From positions 372,001-436,000 of the forward strand of contig NZ_CP071182.1 of NCBI RefSeq assembly GCF_017298635.1: a stretch of 64,000 nucleotides of DNA, read 5' to 3'. This stretch comes from Paenalicyclobacillus mengziensis (GTDB lineage Bacteria; Bacillota; Bacilli; Alicyclobacillales; Alicyclobacillaceae). A model generated the notes under the pieces. The model had not been told where the DNA came from. It saw only the letters and a program-made list of their open reading frames with translations, and did no database searches. The position numbers and the translations under genes were made by a program. Shown here in pieces: positions 45,152 through 53,558 of this stretch (positions are counted from its first letter, which is position 1; every line of letters starts with the position of its first letter).

Positions 45152-46462
45152 TTAAATACGTCGAATTCTCCAAATGACGCCGGTGTGTGGAACCAATCCC
45201 TCTCCAGCTTTGTTGATGCCCATGTCAACCACGTACATCCCATCCGGACCAAAGACAACGTCGATGGGCCGTTCGAATCCGCCACCGTCAGTGTACGTGG
45301 CCCGATATCCCGATCGATTGACAGCAAAAACCTCGATGCGTCCAGTTTTCAAGTCGACTTTCGATATACGGTGACCGAGTCCACGAGTGTGTTTCTTCGC
45401 GGGTCTTCCCGGTCCGTACTCTGCGACAAACACGTTTCCTGTTGCATCAAAATCCGGATGGTCATTGAAGTCAAAGCCCATCGGGGCGGAGTGCGGCGGA
45501 AACACCGTCAGTGGGGCAAGGGGGACGCTTGGGTGTTTTGCAAGCAAAAACGAGGGTTGTGCTTTTCCTTCCGGCCTAAACTGCGGTAAGGTGACCGGGG
45601 CTCCACCGGTGAAATCTGGGAAACCGTACCATGCACCAAAGCATATCCGTTGAAACTCGTCTGGGGAGTTGGCAACTGGCCGGCTACCTCTCTCATCCAT
45701 ACCATGATTAGTGGCATATAGCCTGCCTCGTCGGTCAAACTTCATTCGAAACGGGTTGCGCAGGCCCCAAGCAACCCGTTCCAGGTGTGAGCCATCTGGG
45801 TTTGACCGTAAGACACTTCCGCTCGCAGGGATGATGCCTTTCACTTTTTCGTTCTTGTTGGATGGGACTCCAAATGGTGCGTATGCACCTGTGTGAGCTC
45901 GCGCAGAATCCTCTGCAGGCAAGCGCACGTCCTTCGTGACAAAATTGTGACCGAGCAAACGGATGGACTCACCCGGGTAGTCGTGGAAGAACGGGTACTT
46001 TTGAATCCAGTTGTTATCTTCACCGACAACGCCGGAGTTCGTTGCTGTGCCTTGCCCGAAATACATTTTTCCGTCTGGTCCAAAAATCACCTGGTTGTTG
46101 TGATGGTCTCCGTGGCTCGGAAGGCCGGTCAGGATGTCTTGTTTTTTTCCGTTTTGCTTAACGATGGTGATGGTGCCGCGATGCGACACGAAAATGTGAT
46201 TCTCGAACCAGTTGATGCCGGTTACAGGGGGAGTAAATCCTTCTGCTACTGTGACAAAGTCGTTGCCGATGCGTTTTAACACCTTACCGTTGCCGTCACT
46301 CACACCCGCATCTGCTAACAGCATGTCACCGTTCTGAGTAAAAATGAGGTTGATAGGCGATGACAAATCTTTGGCAAACACATCGACTTGATAGCCTTTT
46401 GGCACAGAAATATCCTCTGCACTCAGCATCCGTTCTGGACCTAACTTCCGTTCTGAGCTCAC
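45152..46462 (-). CDS. PQQ-type sugar (sorbosone/glucose) dehydrogenase-like protein
   Basis: 436 residues, GTG start after GGGAGATGG. Six-bladed beta-propeller of the GSDH family: YQVDVFAKDLSSPINLIFTQ, GDHHNNQVIFGPDGKMYFGQ, WGLRNPFRMKFDRRGRLYAT and a repeated FGPDG. The Arg and His of the PQQ/Ca site are plausible. It lacks a signal peptide, which is unusual for this mostly exported family. No PQQ synthesis genes are nearby. Function in sugar or aldehyde oxidation is likely but the cofactor is not proven. Confidence 0.78.
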   Translation of the reverse strand: MSSERKLGPERMLSAEDISVPKGYQVDVFAKDLSSPINLIFTQNGDMLLADAGVSDGNGKVLKRIGNDFVTVAEGFTPPVTGINWFENHIFVSHRGTITIVKQNGKKQDILTGLPSHGDHHNNQVIFGPDGKMYFGQGTATNSGVVGEDNNWIQKYPFFHDYPGESIRLLGHNFVTKDVRLPAEDSARAHTGAYAPFGVPSNKNEKVKGIIPASGSVLRSNPDGSHLERVAWGLRNPFRMKFDRRGRLYATNHGMDERGSRPVANSPDEFQRICFGAWYGFPDFTGGAPVTLPQFRPEGKAQPSFLLAKHPSVPLAPLTVFPPHSAPMGFDFNDHPDFDATGNVFVAEYGPGRPAKKHTRGLGHRISKVDLKTGRIEVFAVNRSGYRATYTDGGGFERPIDVVFGPDGMYVVDMGINKAGEGLVPHTGVIWRIRRI

Positions 46463-46640
46463 CCGTCACCATCTCCCGCCGCGTTTTGGTTTATGTGTAT
46501 GGCGGCAAAGGATGTGGCATTCAATCAACCACGCTTAGCGTAGCGGAGGTCGAAACAAAAAATTTCAACTCGACGGCAGGTGACAAAGTTTGCGAAACTG
46601 CCGGATTATAATGACGAATGAAGAAGGGAAGTGGGCGTCC

Positions 46641-47603
46641 ATGGCGGATACAGTTCGAATCTTTAAAGTGAAACAGGGACTTGGAGCGGATTCAGCAGCT
46701 TTGATATCCAACATTCACCGTAACGATTTCTGCTTCTTCCGCTTTTCCGGCGGCAACACAGGTGAAACTGCTAGACTCATCGAGGATCTCTGTAACCTTA
46801 AGACTACCGGTGTATTTCTCATTGGGATCTTCCGTTTCCCATTTCGATTCGAAGGTAAACGGAGGCTGCAAACCGCCATGTTACAATACCAGCAAATGCG
46901 AGAGCTGTGCGATACAACCACCTATATTCGTGCCGACGGCATGTTGGAGACATTGAATGAAGAAACGTCCCTCGAGGATGCTTACCAAAGATTTGACTGG
47001 ATTGAGGATGCACCGATTCGTTCCATTGAAGAATTGATTCAGTTTACCAACCAGACTAACATTGATGCAGAGGACGTTCGCAGATTTTTATCTGATTCCA
47101 AGGGGCCCATTTATATTCGAACGTTCGAAGGCGACAAGTTTGACGAACCGCTGAACGATATTCTGCACGCACCGTACTTGCCGGATGACTACACTGAAGG
47201 CCGACAATTGATTCTAGCCATCGGATGTTCAAGAAACGTCGGGATGGACACCTTTCAACTGATGAATTTGCGCTTCAATGACTTGTTTCATAAGTGCGAG
47301 TTGTTTAAACTAGGTACTTACTTTTTCGATGCACCTGCGGGGAATCATTTTCGCATCACATTGATGGTGAACGGTATCAGTGATCCGTATCCGCAGATAC
47401 TTCACAGGTTTCAGAAGCAGCGTCTTTGGCTAATGCGTCAGTGGCACCTCATGGCTTATAAAGGTAAAAGTCTCAACCTTTCCGTTTTCAATGGAGCAGC
47501 GATAAGGGGTGAGACCAAGCGCATCAACCACTATGAAACTGCAGATGCATCTGTCATAGAAATGGACAAGCATGGACCAGGGCGAAGGAAAGAGAAGTGG
47601 TAA
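46641..47603 (+). CDS. Divergent FtsZ/tubulin-like protein
   Basis: 320 residues from the ATG at 46641 (AAGGGAAG upstream). Alignment by eye to FtsZ: SGGNTGETARL at residue 36 stands for the tubulin signature GGGTGTG; FRFPFRFEGKRRLQTA for the TRPFxFEGxxR strand; NIDAED at 140-145 for the catalytic T7 loop NxDxxD; and RQLILAIGCSRNVGMDTFQL for the C-terminal domain. The first 70-80 residues of normal FtsZ, which hold loops T1 to T3, are missing, and no C-terminal FtsA-binding tail is seen. It stands alone. It is not the main FtsZ. It may co-assemble with it or be a regulator. Role unknown. Confidence 0.75.
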   Translation: MADTVRIFKVKQGLGADSAALISNIHRNDFCFFRFSGGNTGETARLIEDLCNLKTTGVFLIGIFRFPFRFEGKRRLQTAMLQYQQMRELCDTTTYIRADGMLETLNEETSLEDAYQRFDWIEDAPIRSIEELIQFTNQTNIDAEDVRRFLSDSKGPIYIRTFEGDKFDEPLNDILHAPYLPDDYTEGRQLILAIGCSRNVGMDTFQLMNLRFNDLFHKCELFKLGTYFFDAPAGNHFRITLMVNGISDPYPQILHRFQKQRLWLMRQWHLMAYKGKSLNLSVFNGAAIRGETKRINHYETADASVIEMDKHGPGRRKEKW

Positions 47604-48067
47604 CAACAGTGCATGATGCGAAATGTGGTAAGATAGAAAAATTGAATGCTGTTCGCGATTCATGACTGTCAAGTGATTGAAAAATGTAAGAAACAGGAAT
47701 TTCATCACATGCATGGTCTGAAATCCAATCATTAAAAATTGCTCTTTTGGCATCTTTCAGCCAAAATGAGCAAAGGCTACGCTAACTAGCATACCTCAAC
47801 CAACGACGAACGCTACGTCAATGGTAATGACTGGACCAACGATGAAGTCTGCTTTGATGAAGTCAGCGACAATGGTGGTACTGACGGTTTTAACGACAGA
47901 GGAGTGAAGAAGTCTCTACAGTCTCTACAAACACTTTTATTACTAGAGAGAAAAAAGAGAAGGTACCCATTCGTGTACACAGACTGTTGAGAAATCCTCG
48001 GCAGTTTGAGGGAACGAAAGGTGTCCTGTTGACCGTGTCACGCCGGTTTGCACCTTATGGTTCGTGG
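47604..48067. other. Intergenic region with a hairpin, before palindrome copy 2
   Basis: No supported gene. At 47739-47773 TTGCTC-TTTTGGC and GCCAAAA-TGAGCAA form a strong hairpin with an 8-nt loop that could terminate the FtsZ-like transcript. The next 150 bp are rich in ACGA and AATGG words, with no start codon joined to a ribosome site. Confidence 0.5.
47739..47773. terminator. Hairpin downstream of the FtsZ-like gene
   Basis: Inverted repeat arms 47739-47751 and 47760-47773, loop ATCTTTCA, one unpaired base. No T tract after it. Confidence 0.5.
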
Positions 48068-48276
48068 ATAACGAGCCTAGAACGCGCTATTCAACGTACT
48101 TGAAACTCAGTTTAGTGGAAATAACGCGCTCATGGCGCGTTATGGTTCAAACTGATGGAAATAACGATGTCACAAAGCGTTATTTGTCCACGTTGAGAAC
48201 TTAACGCGTTCACAACTCGTTATTTCCATGCTGGTCAGGCTGGGGTGAGGTCAATAACACTTCGACAGCGCGTTAT
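48068..48276. repeat. Five-palindrome element, copy 2
   Basis: Units start at 48068, 48121, 48161, 48201 and 48254 (spacings 53, 40, 40, 53). Unit 2 is ATAACGCG, CTCATGG, CGCGTTAT, nearly the same as unit 2 of copy 1, and unit 4 begins TTAACGCG as in copy 1. It lies upstream of the 3D-domain gene. Confidence 0.85.
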
Positions 48277-48378
48277 TTTGTCGTCAGACTTGAGTTGACG
48301 GTTTGACCCCAATAGCGGCGACTGTCTCGACAGACTGGGTGCACATGCGTGCACACTGTCCTTCGGAGGTGAGGGTTA

Positions 48379-49002
48379 ATGTCACATAGGATGGCACTTG
48401 TGGCACTGTTGTGTCTGATGGCACCAGCGAGTTCGCTGCCGCCGGCACCAGTGCAAGCGAAAGTGATACATCCGGAGATAGTAAAACGGCAGCACATGAT
48501 GACTTTCCAGTCAGATTTCCTGTCGATCGATAAGTTTCGTGCGTTTACTGCCCATGAGCATGCTCCGCCTACGGTGAAAAACGTACATTCATTAAGTAGG
48601 CCAAGTAAAACAAGTAGGCCAAGTGAAAAAAATAGGCGAAGTGAAAGACCAGTCTCGAAACCGAAGGTATCAGCAAGTCAGTGGATGGCTATGACAGCCA
48701 CTTGGTACGATGCATATGAAGGTATTAACGGCACTGGGAATGGTATCACGGCCAGCGGTGCTCCTGTACAAACCGGGGTTACGATTGCTGTAGACCCGAA
48801 TGTGATTCCTCTCGGCAGCATTGTAGAGGTTAAGTTTCCGGATGGAACGGATCACATGTACAAGGCGGAGGACGTTGGCGGTGCTATCAAAGGCAATCGT
48901 ATTGACATCTATGACCCCAGTCCGCAATACTGCTATCAACATGGTATACAGCACGTAATGGTCCGTATCTGGTATGCGCAGGCACGCGGTAAAGCTGCCT
49001 GA
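48379..49002 (+). CDS. Secreted 3D-domain protein (YuiC/RlpA-like)
   Basis: 207 residues, ATG after CGGAGGTGAGGG. A signal peptide (MSHRMALVALLCLMAPASS, cut near VQAKV) marks export. A Ser/Pro/Lys linker with an 18-bp in-frame repeat follows, then a double-psi barrel 3D domain (residues 105-205): TWYDAYEGINGTGNGITASG, VAVDP-like AVDPNVIPLGS, and AEDVGGAIKGNRIDIYDP with the conserved aspartates. Such domains cleave or bind peptidoglycan in spores or cell walls. A strong terminator follows at 49052-49093. Confidence 0.88.
   Translation: MSHRMALVALLCLMAPASSLPPAPVQAKVIHPEIVKRQHMMTFQSDFLSIDKFRAFTAHEHAPPTVKNVHSLSRPSKTSRPSEKNRRSERPVSKPKVSASQWMAMTATWYDAYEGINGTGNGITASGAPVQTGVTIAVDPNVIPLGSIVEVKFPDGTDHMYKAEDVGGAIKGNRIDIYDPSPQYCYQHGIQHVMVRIWYAQARGKAA
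48594..48647 (+). repeat. 18-bp in-frame repeat in the 3D-protein linker
   Basis: Three units starting 48594, 48612 and 48630, each like AAGTAGGCCAAGTGAAAA. They encode six-residue repeats of type SRPSEK. Confidence 0.75.
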
Positions 49003-49051
49003 GGTTTATTGCCAACAGCTACGCCTCGCGTCTCTCTTATCCATCCGGCAA

Positions 49052-49093
49052 AAACAGCATGACGAACAGGCAACCCTGTTCGTCATGCTGTTT
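49052..49093. terminator. Strong hairpin terminator after the 3D-protein gene
   Basis: AAACAGCATGACGAACAGG, loop CAAC, and its perfect complement: a 19-bp stem ending in TTT, then GGTTTTATT. Confidence 0.8.
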
Positions 49094-49527
49094 GGTTTTA
49101 TTCCCAAACGAGTACCATTGACGGCTGGCGGAGGGGTGACATGTAGGAAACGGCTGTCGGCATTCGTCGATATTTCCCGAGGAATAACAGTGGGTCTCCT
49201 AAGCGGCTGTCGACGTCAAGGATATCGCTCGCGAGACGTACGGATTTTGTCCGAAAAAATTGTTGGGCTCTAACTGCAGAAATTATGTAGTTTTTATAAG
49301 TCATCAAGATTTTCACGATGAGACCATGGTCAAGCAAAACGGAAAAGCGAGTGAAGACGGAAGTCGTCTTGATGGTTGATTGCAAACAGGAAATTGCAGC
49401 AAAACTTGAGCAGATTCGTGGCACAACAAAGCCTTTGGTGTTGCTACGATTGGTGCAGACTACGTGTATCAAAGCCAGCGCTGAAAGCCAGCGCTGAAAG
49501 CCAGCGATAAAAATACGACGAACTTAC
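49094..49527. other. Intergenic region between the 3D protein and the flavoprotein
   Basis: No gene recognised. A plus-strand frame 49319-49498 encodes a 59-residue peptide (MRPWSSKTEKRVKTEV at its start) without a ribosome site. At 49471-49506 a 13-bp unit AAAGCCAGCGCTG is repeated 2.8 times. Confidence 0.4.
49471..49506 (+). repeat. 13-bp tandem repeat, almost three copies
   Basis: AAAGCCAGCGCTG at 49471 and 49484, then AAAGCCAGCG at 49497. It lies just before the end of the flavoprotein gene. Confidence 0.8.
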
Positions 49528-50103
49528 TTAATCGTGCCACATAAACGGACGCTTGAGGAAGTCACTGGCAATTTGCACTCCGACAAAGGCGCCTTGACCT
49601 GCTGCAATGATGGTTTGACTGGGCACGTCTGTGAGCAGTCCAGCAAAGAAAACTCCGGGCTGGTGACTTTTTCCGTCGTATCCTACCTCGAGAACCTTTC
49701 TGATTTTTTTGCTCGGTACATGTTCATTAATCGCAACTTCAAACCCAAGTGACTCAAGCAACGGGTAACCAAGGTTCACGGCTATGACGAGGTATTGTGC
49801 AGACCACATCCGACCGTCTGTTGTAACGACTGTGTACGGCTGGTCGGTTAAGGCGAGAGACTCGACTTTCCCTGTGTGAATCGACCCGCCTGCGTTGAAG
49901 ACCTGAGTTCTGGCAGATTCAAGCCACTGTGCACCACTGATGCCTTCTTGAATACCGGGAATGTTGTAGACCATCTTCACAGATTTCAATTGCGACTCTC
50001 CGTGTTCAAGCACCACCGTATTCAATCCTGCTTTACTGGTGTATAAAGCGCAACTTAATCCGCTTACACCAGCACCAATGACGAGTACGTCTGTCTGATT
50101 CAA
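49528..50103 (-). CDS. Short FAD-dependent oxidoreductase (thioredoxin-reductase-like)
   Basis: 191 residues. N-terminal FAD-binding VLVIGAGVSGLSCALYTSKA and YNIPGIQ match thioredoxin reductase, and the C-terminal end GVFFAGLLTD with GQGAFVGVQIASDFL is the FAD-binding second half. The NADPH domain with its CxxC pair is absent, so the protein is only the FAD domain, compared with about 310 residues for TrxB. TTG or ATG start with AGGAGTG upstream. Its promoter carries a CsoR/CstR-type operator, suggesting control by copper or by persulfide. It might act with a separate partner. Confidence 0.75.
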   Translation of the reverse strand: MNQTDVLVIGAGVSGLSCALYTSKAGLNTVVLEHGESQLKSVKMVYNIPGIQEGISGAQWLESARTQVFNAGGSIHTGKVESLALTDQPYTVVTTDGRMWSAQYLVIAVNLGYPLLESLGFEVAINEHVPSKKIRKVLEVGYDGKSHQPGVFFAGLLTDVPSQTIIAAGQGAFVGVQIASDFLKRPFMWHD

Positions 50104-50171
50104 AATTTACACTCCTTTGCGGATAATAATGGACGATTTTGCGGATTTTGCGGATAGAAATAGACTGTTAT

Positions 50172-50187
50172 ATACCCTACAGGGTAT
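50172..50187. promoter_or_regulatory. CsoR/CstR-type operator overlapping the flavoprotein promoter
   Basis: ATACCC, TACA, GGGTAT, an inverted repeat like known CsoR-family sites. It overlaps the -10 box (minus TAGGAT, 50186-50191) of a promoter with -35 TTGACA (50209-50214) and a 17-bp spacer. Confidence 0.65.
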
Positions 50188-50214
50188 CCTACGGGACGTA
50201 AAAAGGCTTGTCAA
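50186..50214 (-). promoter_or_regulatory. Promoter of the short flavoprotein gene
   Basis: Minus-strand TTGACA (50214-50209), 17-bp spacer, TAGGAT (50191-50186). Confidence 0.6.
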
Positions 50215-50313
50215 TGGAATGCCCTGCAAAGGTGTGTCTGAATGTGGCACAATGCAGGACAAGGTCAAGACAAGCCGGGTTTTCGGACTCGAGATGCACT
50301 TACGAGCCCAGTT

Positions 50314-51111
50314 TTAGTGCTTTGTGCCTACGAGGCCAGACAGTGGACTGCTCGGCGACGCTACGGAAGTACGTTCGATACGTCCCGCTTGATAAGCCAG
50401 GCGACCTGCACTGACGCCGTGTGCCATGGCCTCTGCCATCTGCACAGGGTTGGCTGCCTTGGCAATCGCTGTGTTTACGAGGACGGCATCAGCCCCAAGT
50501 TCCATTGCCAATGCGGCGTCTGAGGGCGCTCCAATGCCAGCGTCAATGACAACAGGAACGCGTCCATTCACCATTTCAATAATGCGCGTGAGGCGCTCAG
50601 GGTTTGGGAGTCCTTGTCCAGTACCAATCGCTGAACCAAATGGCATCACGGTCGCGCAGCCAACCTCCAGCAGCCGCCGGGCCACGTTGTGGTCATCGGA
50701 GGTGTACGGGAGTACCACAAATCCTTCTTTTACCAGCGTTTCTGCAGCTTGAACGGTTGCTATCGGATCGGGCAACAAGGTTCCATCATCCGGGATGACC
50801 TCGAGTTTCACCCAGTTTGATAGTCCTGCAGCACGTGCCAAGCGCGCCGTTCGCACGGCCTCCTCAGCGGTATGGCACCCGGCAGTATTGGGTAGCAGGA
50901 AATACTTGTCGAGGTCGATATAGGCGAGCAGCGATTCTTCTCGCTCCTCCAGGTTAACGCGTCGCACGGCGACCGTCACAATTTCAACACCGGACGCATC
51001 GAGTGCCTCTCTCATCTGCGCAAATGTGCTGTACTTGCCGGTTCCAACCATTAAGCGTGATTTGAAAGTCCGGCCAGCAATGGTCAGTTTATCCGCTGAA
51101 AATCCATCCAT
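50314..51111 (-). CDS. thiG: Thiazole synthase
   Basis: 265 residues, ATG with GAGGAGG upstream. TIM barrel: [40 protein letters not shown], the Schiff-base lysine in VKLEV, and [20 protein letters not shown] with the phosphate site. It makes the thiazole ring from deoxyxylulose phosphate, dehydroglycine and ThiS-thiocarboxylate. Last gene of the minus-strand thi operon. Confidence 0.97.
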   Translation of the reverse strand: MDGFSADKLTIAGRTFKSRLMVGTGKYSTFAQMREALDASGVEIVTVAVRRVNLEEREESLLAYIDLDKYFLLPNTAGCHTAEEAVRTARLARAAGLSNWVKLEVIPDDGTLLPDPIATVQAAETLVKEGFVVLPYTSDDHNVARRLLEVGCATVMPFGSAIGTGQGLPNPERLTRIIEMVNGRVPVVIDAGIGAPSDAALAMELGADAVLVNTAIAKAANPVQMAEAMAHGVSAGRLAYQAGRIERTSVASPSSPLSGLVGTKH

Positions 51112-51229
51112 GATAATTCCTCCTCAAGTGAAATTGCTGCTGCAGGACGTGAGAAAACCGTTGCAACGTCTTGTTAGCGTGCGGTTACAACGAGGCGTGC
51201 AAGCAAATGCCGATTCTCCGCCAGAACTA

Positions 51230-51433
51230 TCAGCCGCCTCCAACAAAGCGAACAATTTCGAGTTCATCTCTGTCGTTTAGTGTCACCGTTGAGAATTCAC
51301 CAGGGTCAAGGATGTTTCGATTGCACTCAACAGCAATCCGCTCCTCGGTCAGTTCGAGTTCTAGCAGCAACTGTTCGACGGTCGTGTTGTCGATGAGTTG
51401 ACGGGTTTTACCATTGACAGTAACATTTATCAC
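51230..51433 (-). CDS. thiS: Sulfur carrier protein ThiS
   Basis: 67 residues, GTG start after GGAGGTGAAATAA. Ubiquitin-like: INVTVNGKTRQLIDNTTVEQ and the C-terminal VRFVGGG whose Gly-Gly end is adenylated by ThiF and thiocarboxylated. It lies next to thiO, 118 bp before thiG. Confidence 0.95.
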   Translation of the reverse strand: MINVTVNGKTRQLIDNTTVEQLLLELELTEERIAVECNRNILDPGEFSTVTLNDRDELEIVRFVGGG

Positions 51434-52552
51434 TTATTTCACCTCCAAAGCAGGCTTTCGTGAGACATGAAAAGTCTGCCAATGATGCGGCCAGGGTTCA
51501 CCGGCGATGGAAGCAACAATCATCTGCGCCGTGACGGGTGCTAAGAGGATGCCATTTCTGAAGTGACCAATGGCGACGTGGAGACCGGGTGAATCTGCCA
51601 CTTCACCAATCCACGGTCTGTCATCAGACGAACCCGGCCGCAGCCCTGTCCACGTCCGTTCAAAGACAGCGTTTCGGAGTCCTGGAGCAATTCTTTGCAC
51701 CGCAGTCACAAGGTCGGAGATGGCGTCAATCGTCGCGTCCTTGTCAAACCCTGCTGTCCGGTCCTCAGTAGCACCGACAACGATGGTTCCATCGCGCTTC
51801 GGCACGAGGTATGTATGGTTGCTGAATACCGTGCGCCTGATGGAAAGGCCATTCTGCGGGCGAATGGCTAAAAGCTGACCTTTGACAGGTTGGATATCGC
51901 ATTCGAGTGCCTGCGGCAGCAGGTGTCTCGCCCACGCTCCAGCAGCAATGACGACAGACTCAGCGTAAAACGTCTCACTTTGGGTTTTGACCCTGTAACT
52001 GCTTTTGTCTCTCGCAATCGCGACGACTTCAGAGCCTTCCTTCACAGTGCACGAGGTCTTGGCGGCGACGCTGAGAGCCCTTGCTAAGAGCGGTGCACTG
52101 ATGTTGCTGTCATCTGGGAGAAACAGACCGCCCGCACAGTTTGCAAGCACAGGTTCAAAATGAGCAATATCTACAGCGTTCACGAACTCGGCTCGGGCTC
52201 CACCCTTGATTTGCCAATCCATCTGAGATTTGAGTGCATCAACCTCTTCGGTTGAAAAAGCGAGCTTGAGAATACCGTTGTCTGTAAGCCCTGTATCGAT
52301 GCCGGTCTTCTCAAATAGATCCTCGGCGAACTGAGGGTACAGTTGTCGGCTTTCCAGACAGAGTTGGTAGAAGTCCCCTGGCTCCGAAACCTCAAGCTGT
52401 GCACCGAGCATACCTGCTGCTGCACTGGAAGCTTCGGCACCACATTGATTCCGGTCAAGCACCAGAACCTTGCGGCCGCTTTCTGCAAGTTTCCAGGCGC
52501 TCGTGAGTCCAACGACTCCGCCGCCGATGACGATAATGTCAAATGTGTCCAT
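51434..52552 (-). CDS. thiO: Glycine oxidase ThiO
   Basis: 372 residues, ATG after GAAAGGAGG. FAD-binding DIIVIGGGVVGLTSAWKLAE at the start, AGAWARHLLPQAL in the middle and TGLRPGSSDDRPWIGEVADS near the end. It oxidises glycine to dehydroglycine for ThiG, which makes the pathway oxygen-dependent, as in Bacillus. Abuts thiS. Confidence 0.95.
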   Translation of the reverse strand: MDTFDIIVIGGGVVGLTSAWKLAESGRKVLVLDRNQCGAEASSAAAGMLGAQLEVSEPGDFYQLCLESRQLYPQFAEDLFEKTGIDTGLTDNGILKLAFSTEEVDALKSQMDWQIKGGARAEFVNAVDIAHFEPVLANCAGGLFLPDDSNISAPLLARALSVAAKTSCTVKEGSEVVAIARDKSSYRVKTQSETFYAESVVIAAGAWARHLLPQALECDIQPVKGQLLAIRPQNGLSIRRTVFSNHTYLVPKRDGTIVVGATEDRTAGFDKDATIDAISDLVTAVQRIAPGLRNAVFERTWTGLRPGSSDDRPWIGEVADSPGLHVAIGHFRNGILLAPVTAQMIVASIAGEPWPHHWQTFHVSRKPALEVK

Positions 52553-52568
52553 GTTGATGTACCTCCTT

Positions 52569-53246
52569 TCAAGATTGAGGGAACGAAGGAAGCCTGAAAG
52601 GTATCTTGGGATGAGTTCTTGATTTTTCCATCTCGTCTTTCAGCTGACGGGTTGCAACAAGCGGGTCTTGTGCGTCGAGAACTGCTCCGATGACCGCGAT
52701 ACCGCTACAACCGGTGTCAAGCACGGCCCCCACGTTCGCACGGTCAATTCCTCCAATGGCGATGACGGGAATCGACAACGCATCGACGACGCGGTGCAGC
52801 GATTGTAAACCCCGCGGAGCCAAACCAGGATGGGACTCACTGGCATACACGTGTCCAAATGTGACGTAGTCCACTCCAGCTTGTTCTGCTGCAACGGCTT
52901 CGTCGAGGGCATGGATAGAGCAACCGATGAGGCCCGACCAGCCCGTTTGCATGCGTAGTTGTTTTACTACCTGTATTGGCAAGGACTTAGCCGCAAGATG
53001 AACCCCGTCCAGTTCGGCAGCGATACCGATGTCTGCCCTGTCATTCACAAAGACCTTCGTGGCAAGACCGTGTAAACGTAGCTGTTGCTGCAATTCAAGA
53101 ATCATTCCGTAGGTTTCTGCCGCAGGTGCCTTTTTCTCCCGAATTTGAATCACATCGGCACCGCCTTCTGCGGCCTTTGAGAGTGCCTGAAGCAGTGGTA
53201 AACGGTGGCGATTTCGGTCGCTAATCACATGCAGGACTGTTTTCAT
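52569..53246 (-). CDS. thiE: Thiamine-phosphate synthase
   Basis: 225 residues, ATG after GAGGTGAG. TIM barrel with GGADVIQIREKKAPAAET, VFVNDRADIGIAAELDGVHL, DYVTFGHVYASESHPG and IPVIAIGGIDRANVGAVLDT. It couples HMP-PP with thiazole phosphate. Tail FRLPSFPQS unremarkable. First gene of the operon thiE-thiO-thiS-thiG, preceded by a leader with terminator but no Thi-box. Confidence 0.96.
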   Translation of the reverse strand: MKTVLHVISDRNRHRLPLLQALSKAAEGGADVIQIREKKAPAAETYGMILELQQQLRLHGLATKVFVNDRADIGIAAELDGVHLAAKSLPIQVVKQLRMQTGWSGLIGCSIHALDEAVAAEQAGVDYVTFGHVYASESHPGLAPRGLQSLHRVVDALSIPVIAIGGIDRANVGAVLDTGCSGIAVIGAVLDAQDPLVATRQLKDEMEKSRTHPKIPFRLPSFPQS

Positions 53247-53277
53247 ATCTCACCTCGGCATCAGAAAACTCGGCATT

Positions 53278-53309
53278 AAAAAAGCCGTACCTAAAAATAC
53301 AGGTACGGC
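53278..53309 (-). terminator. Leader terminator upstream of thiE
   Basis: On the minus strand GCCGTACCT, 8-nt loop, AGGTACGGC, then six T. It lies 32 bp before the thiE start, after a possible promoter (minus TTGACC, 15-bp spacer, TGATAG near 53400), so it looks like an attenuator. Confidence 0.8.
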
Positions 53310-53400
53310 GGGTTTCCAATCTGAACCCAACAAGCGACACCTTTAACGGCATGCTGCTCAGTTGTCGGAGACAAACGATGGACCTCAGGTCGGATTTAGG
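53310..53400 (-). promoter_or_regulatory. Structured leader of unknown class before thiE
   Basis: Short hairpins GACC-TGA-GGTC, TTGTC-TCC-GACAA and GGGTT...AACCC precede the terminator. The conserved TPP riboswitch words CTGAGA and ACCTGA are absent. Either an unknown or highly diverged regulatory RNA, or only an attenuator. Confidence 0.4.
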
Positions 53401-53558
53401 CTATCACGTCGAATCAAAAAAGGTCAATCCCTGATATTCAACTTTTTCTTGTCATGGGTCATCTAGTTTTGCTTGCAAGCGGAGATTGATTCATGTACAA
53501 CTGAGCCATAAAATGAGTAGACCGTGAGCCCTTGAGCGAAAGGTGTGAAGGCGCACAG

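Noticed and set aside
44514..45173. 219-residue minus-strand frame
   Set aside because: It lies mostly opposite hyfI and shows no family pattern or ribosome site.
49098..49472. 124-residue minus-strand frame
   Set aside because: No recognisable motif, no ribosome site, poor composition; regarded as chance.
53278..53400. TPP riboswitch or T-box before thiE
   Set aside because: CTGAGA and ACCTGA words are missing, and the T-box word TGGNACCGCG is not matched (closest is TTGGAAACCCGCC). Kept only as a leader of unknown class.
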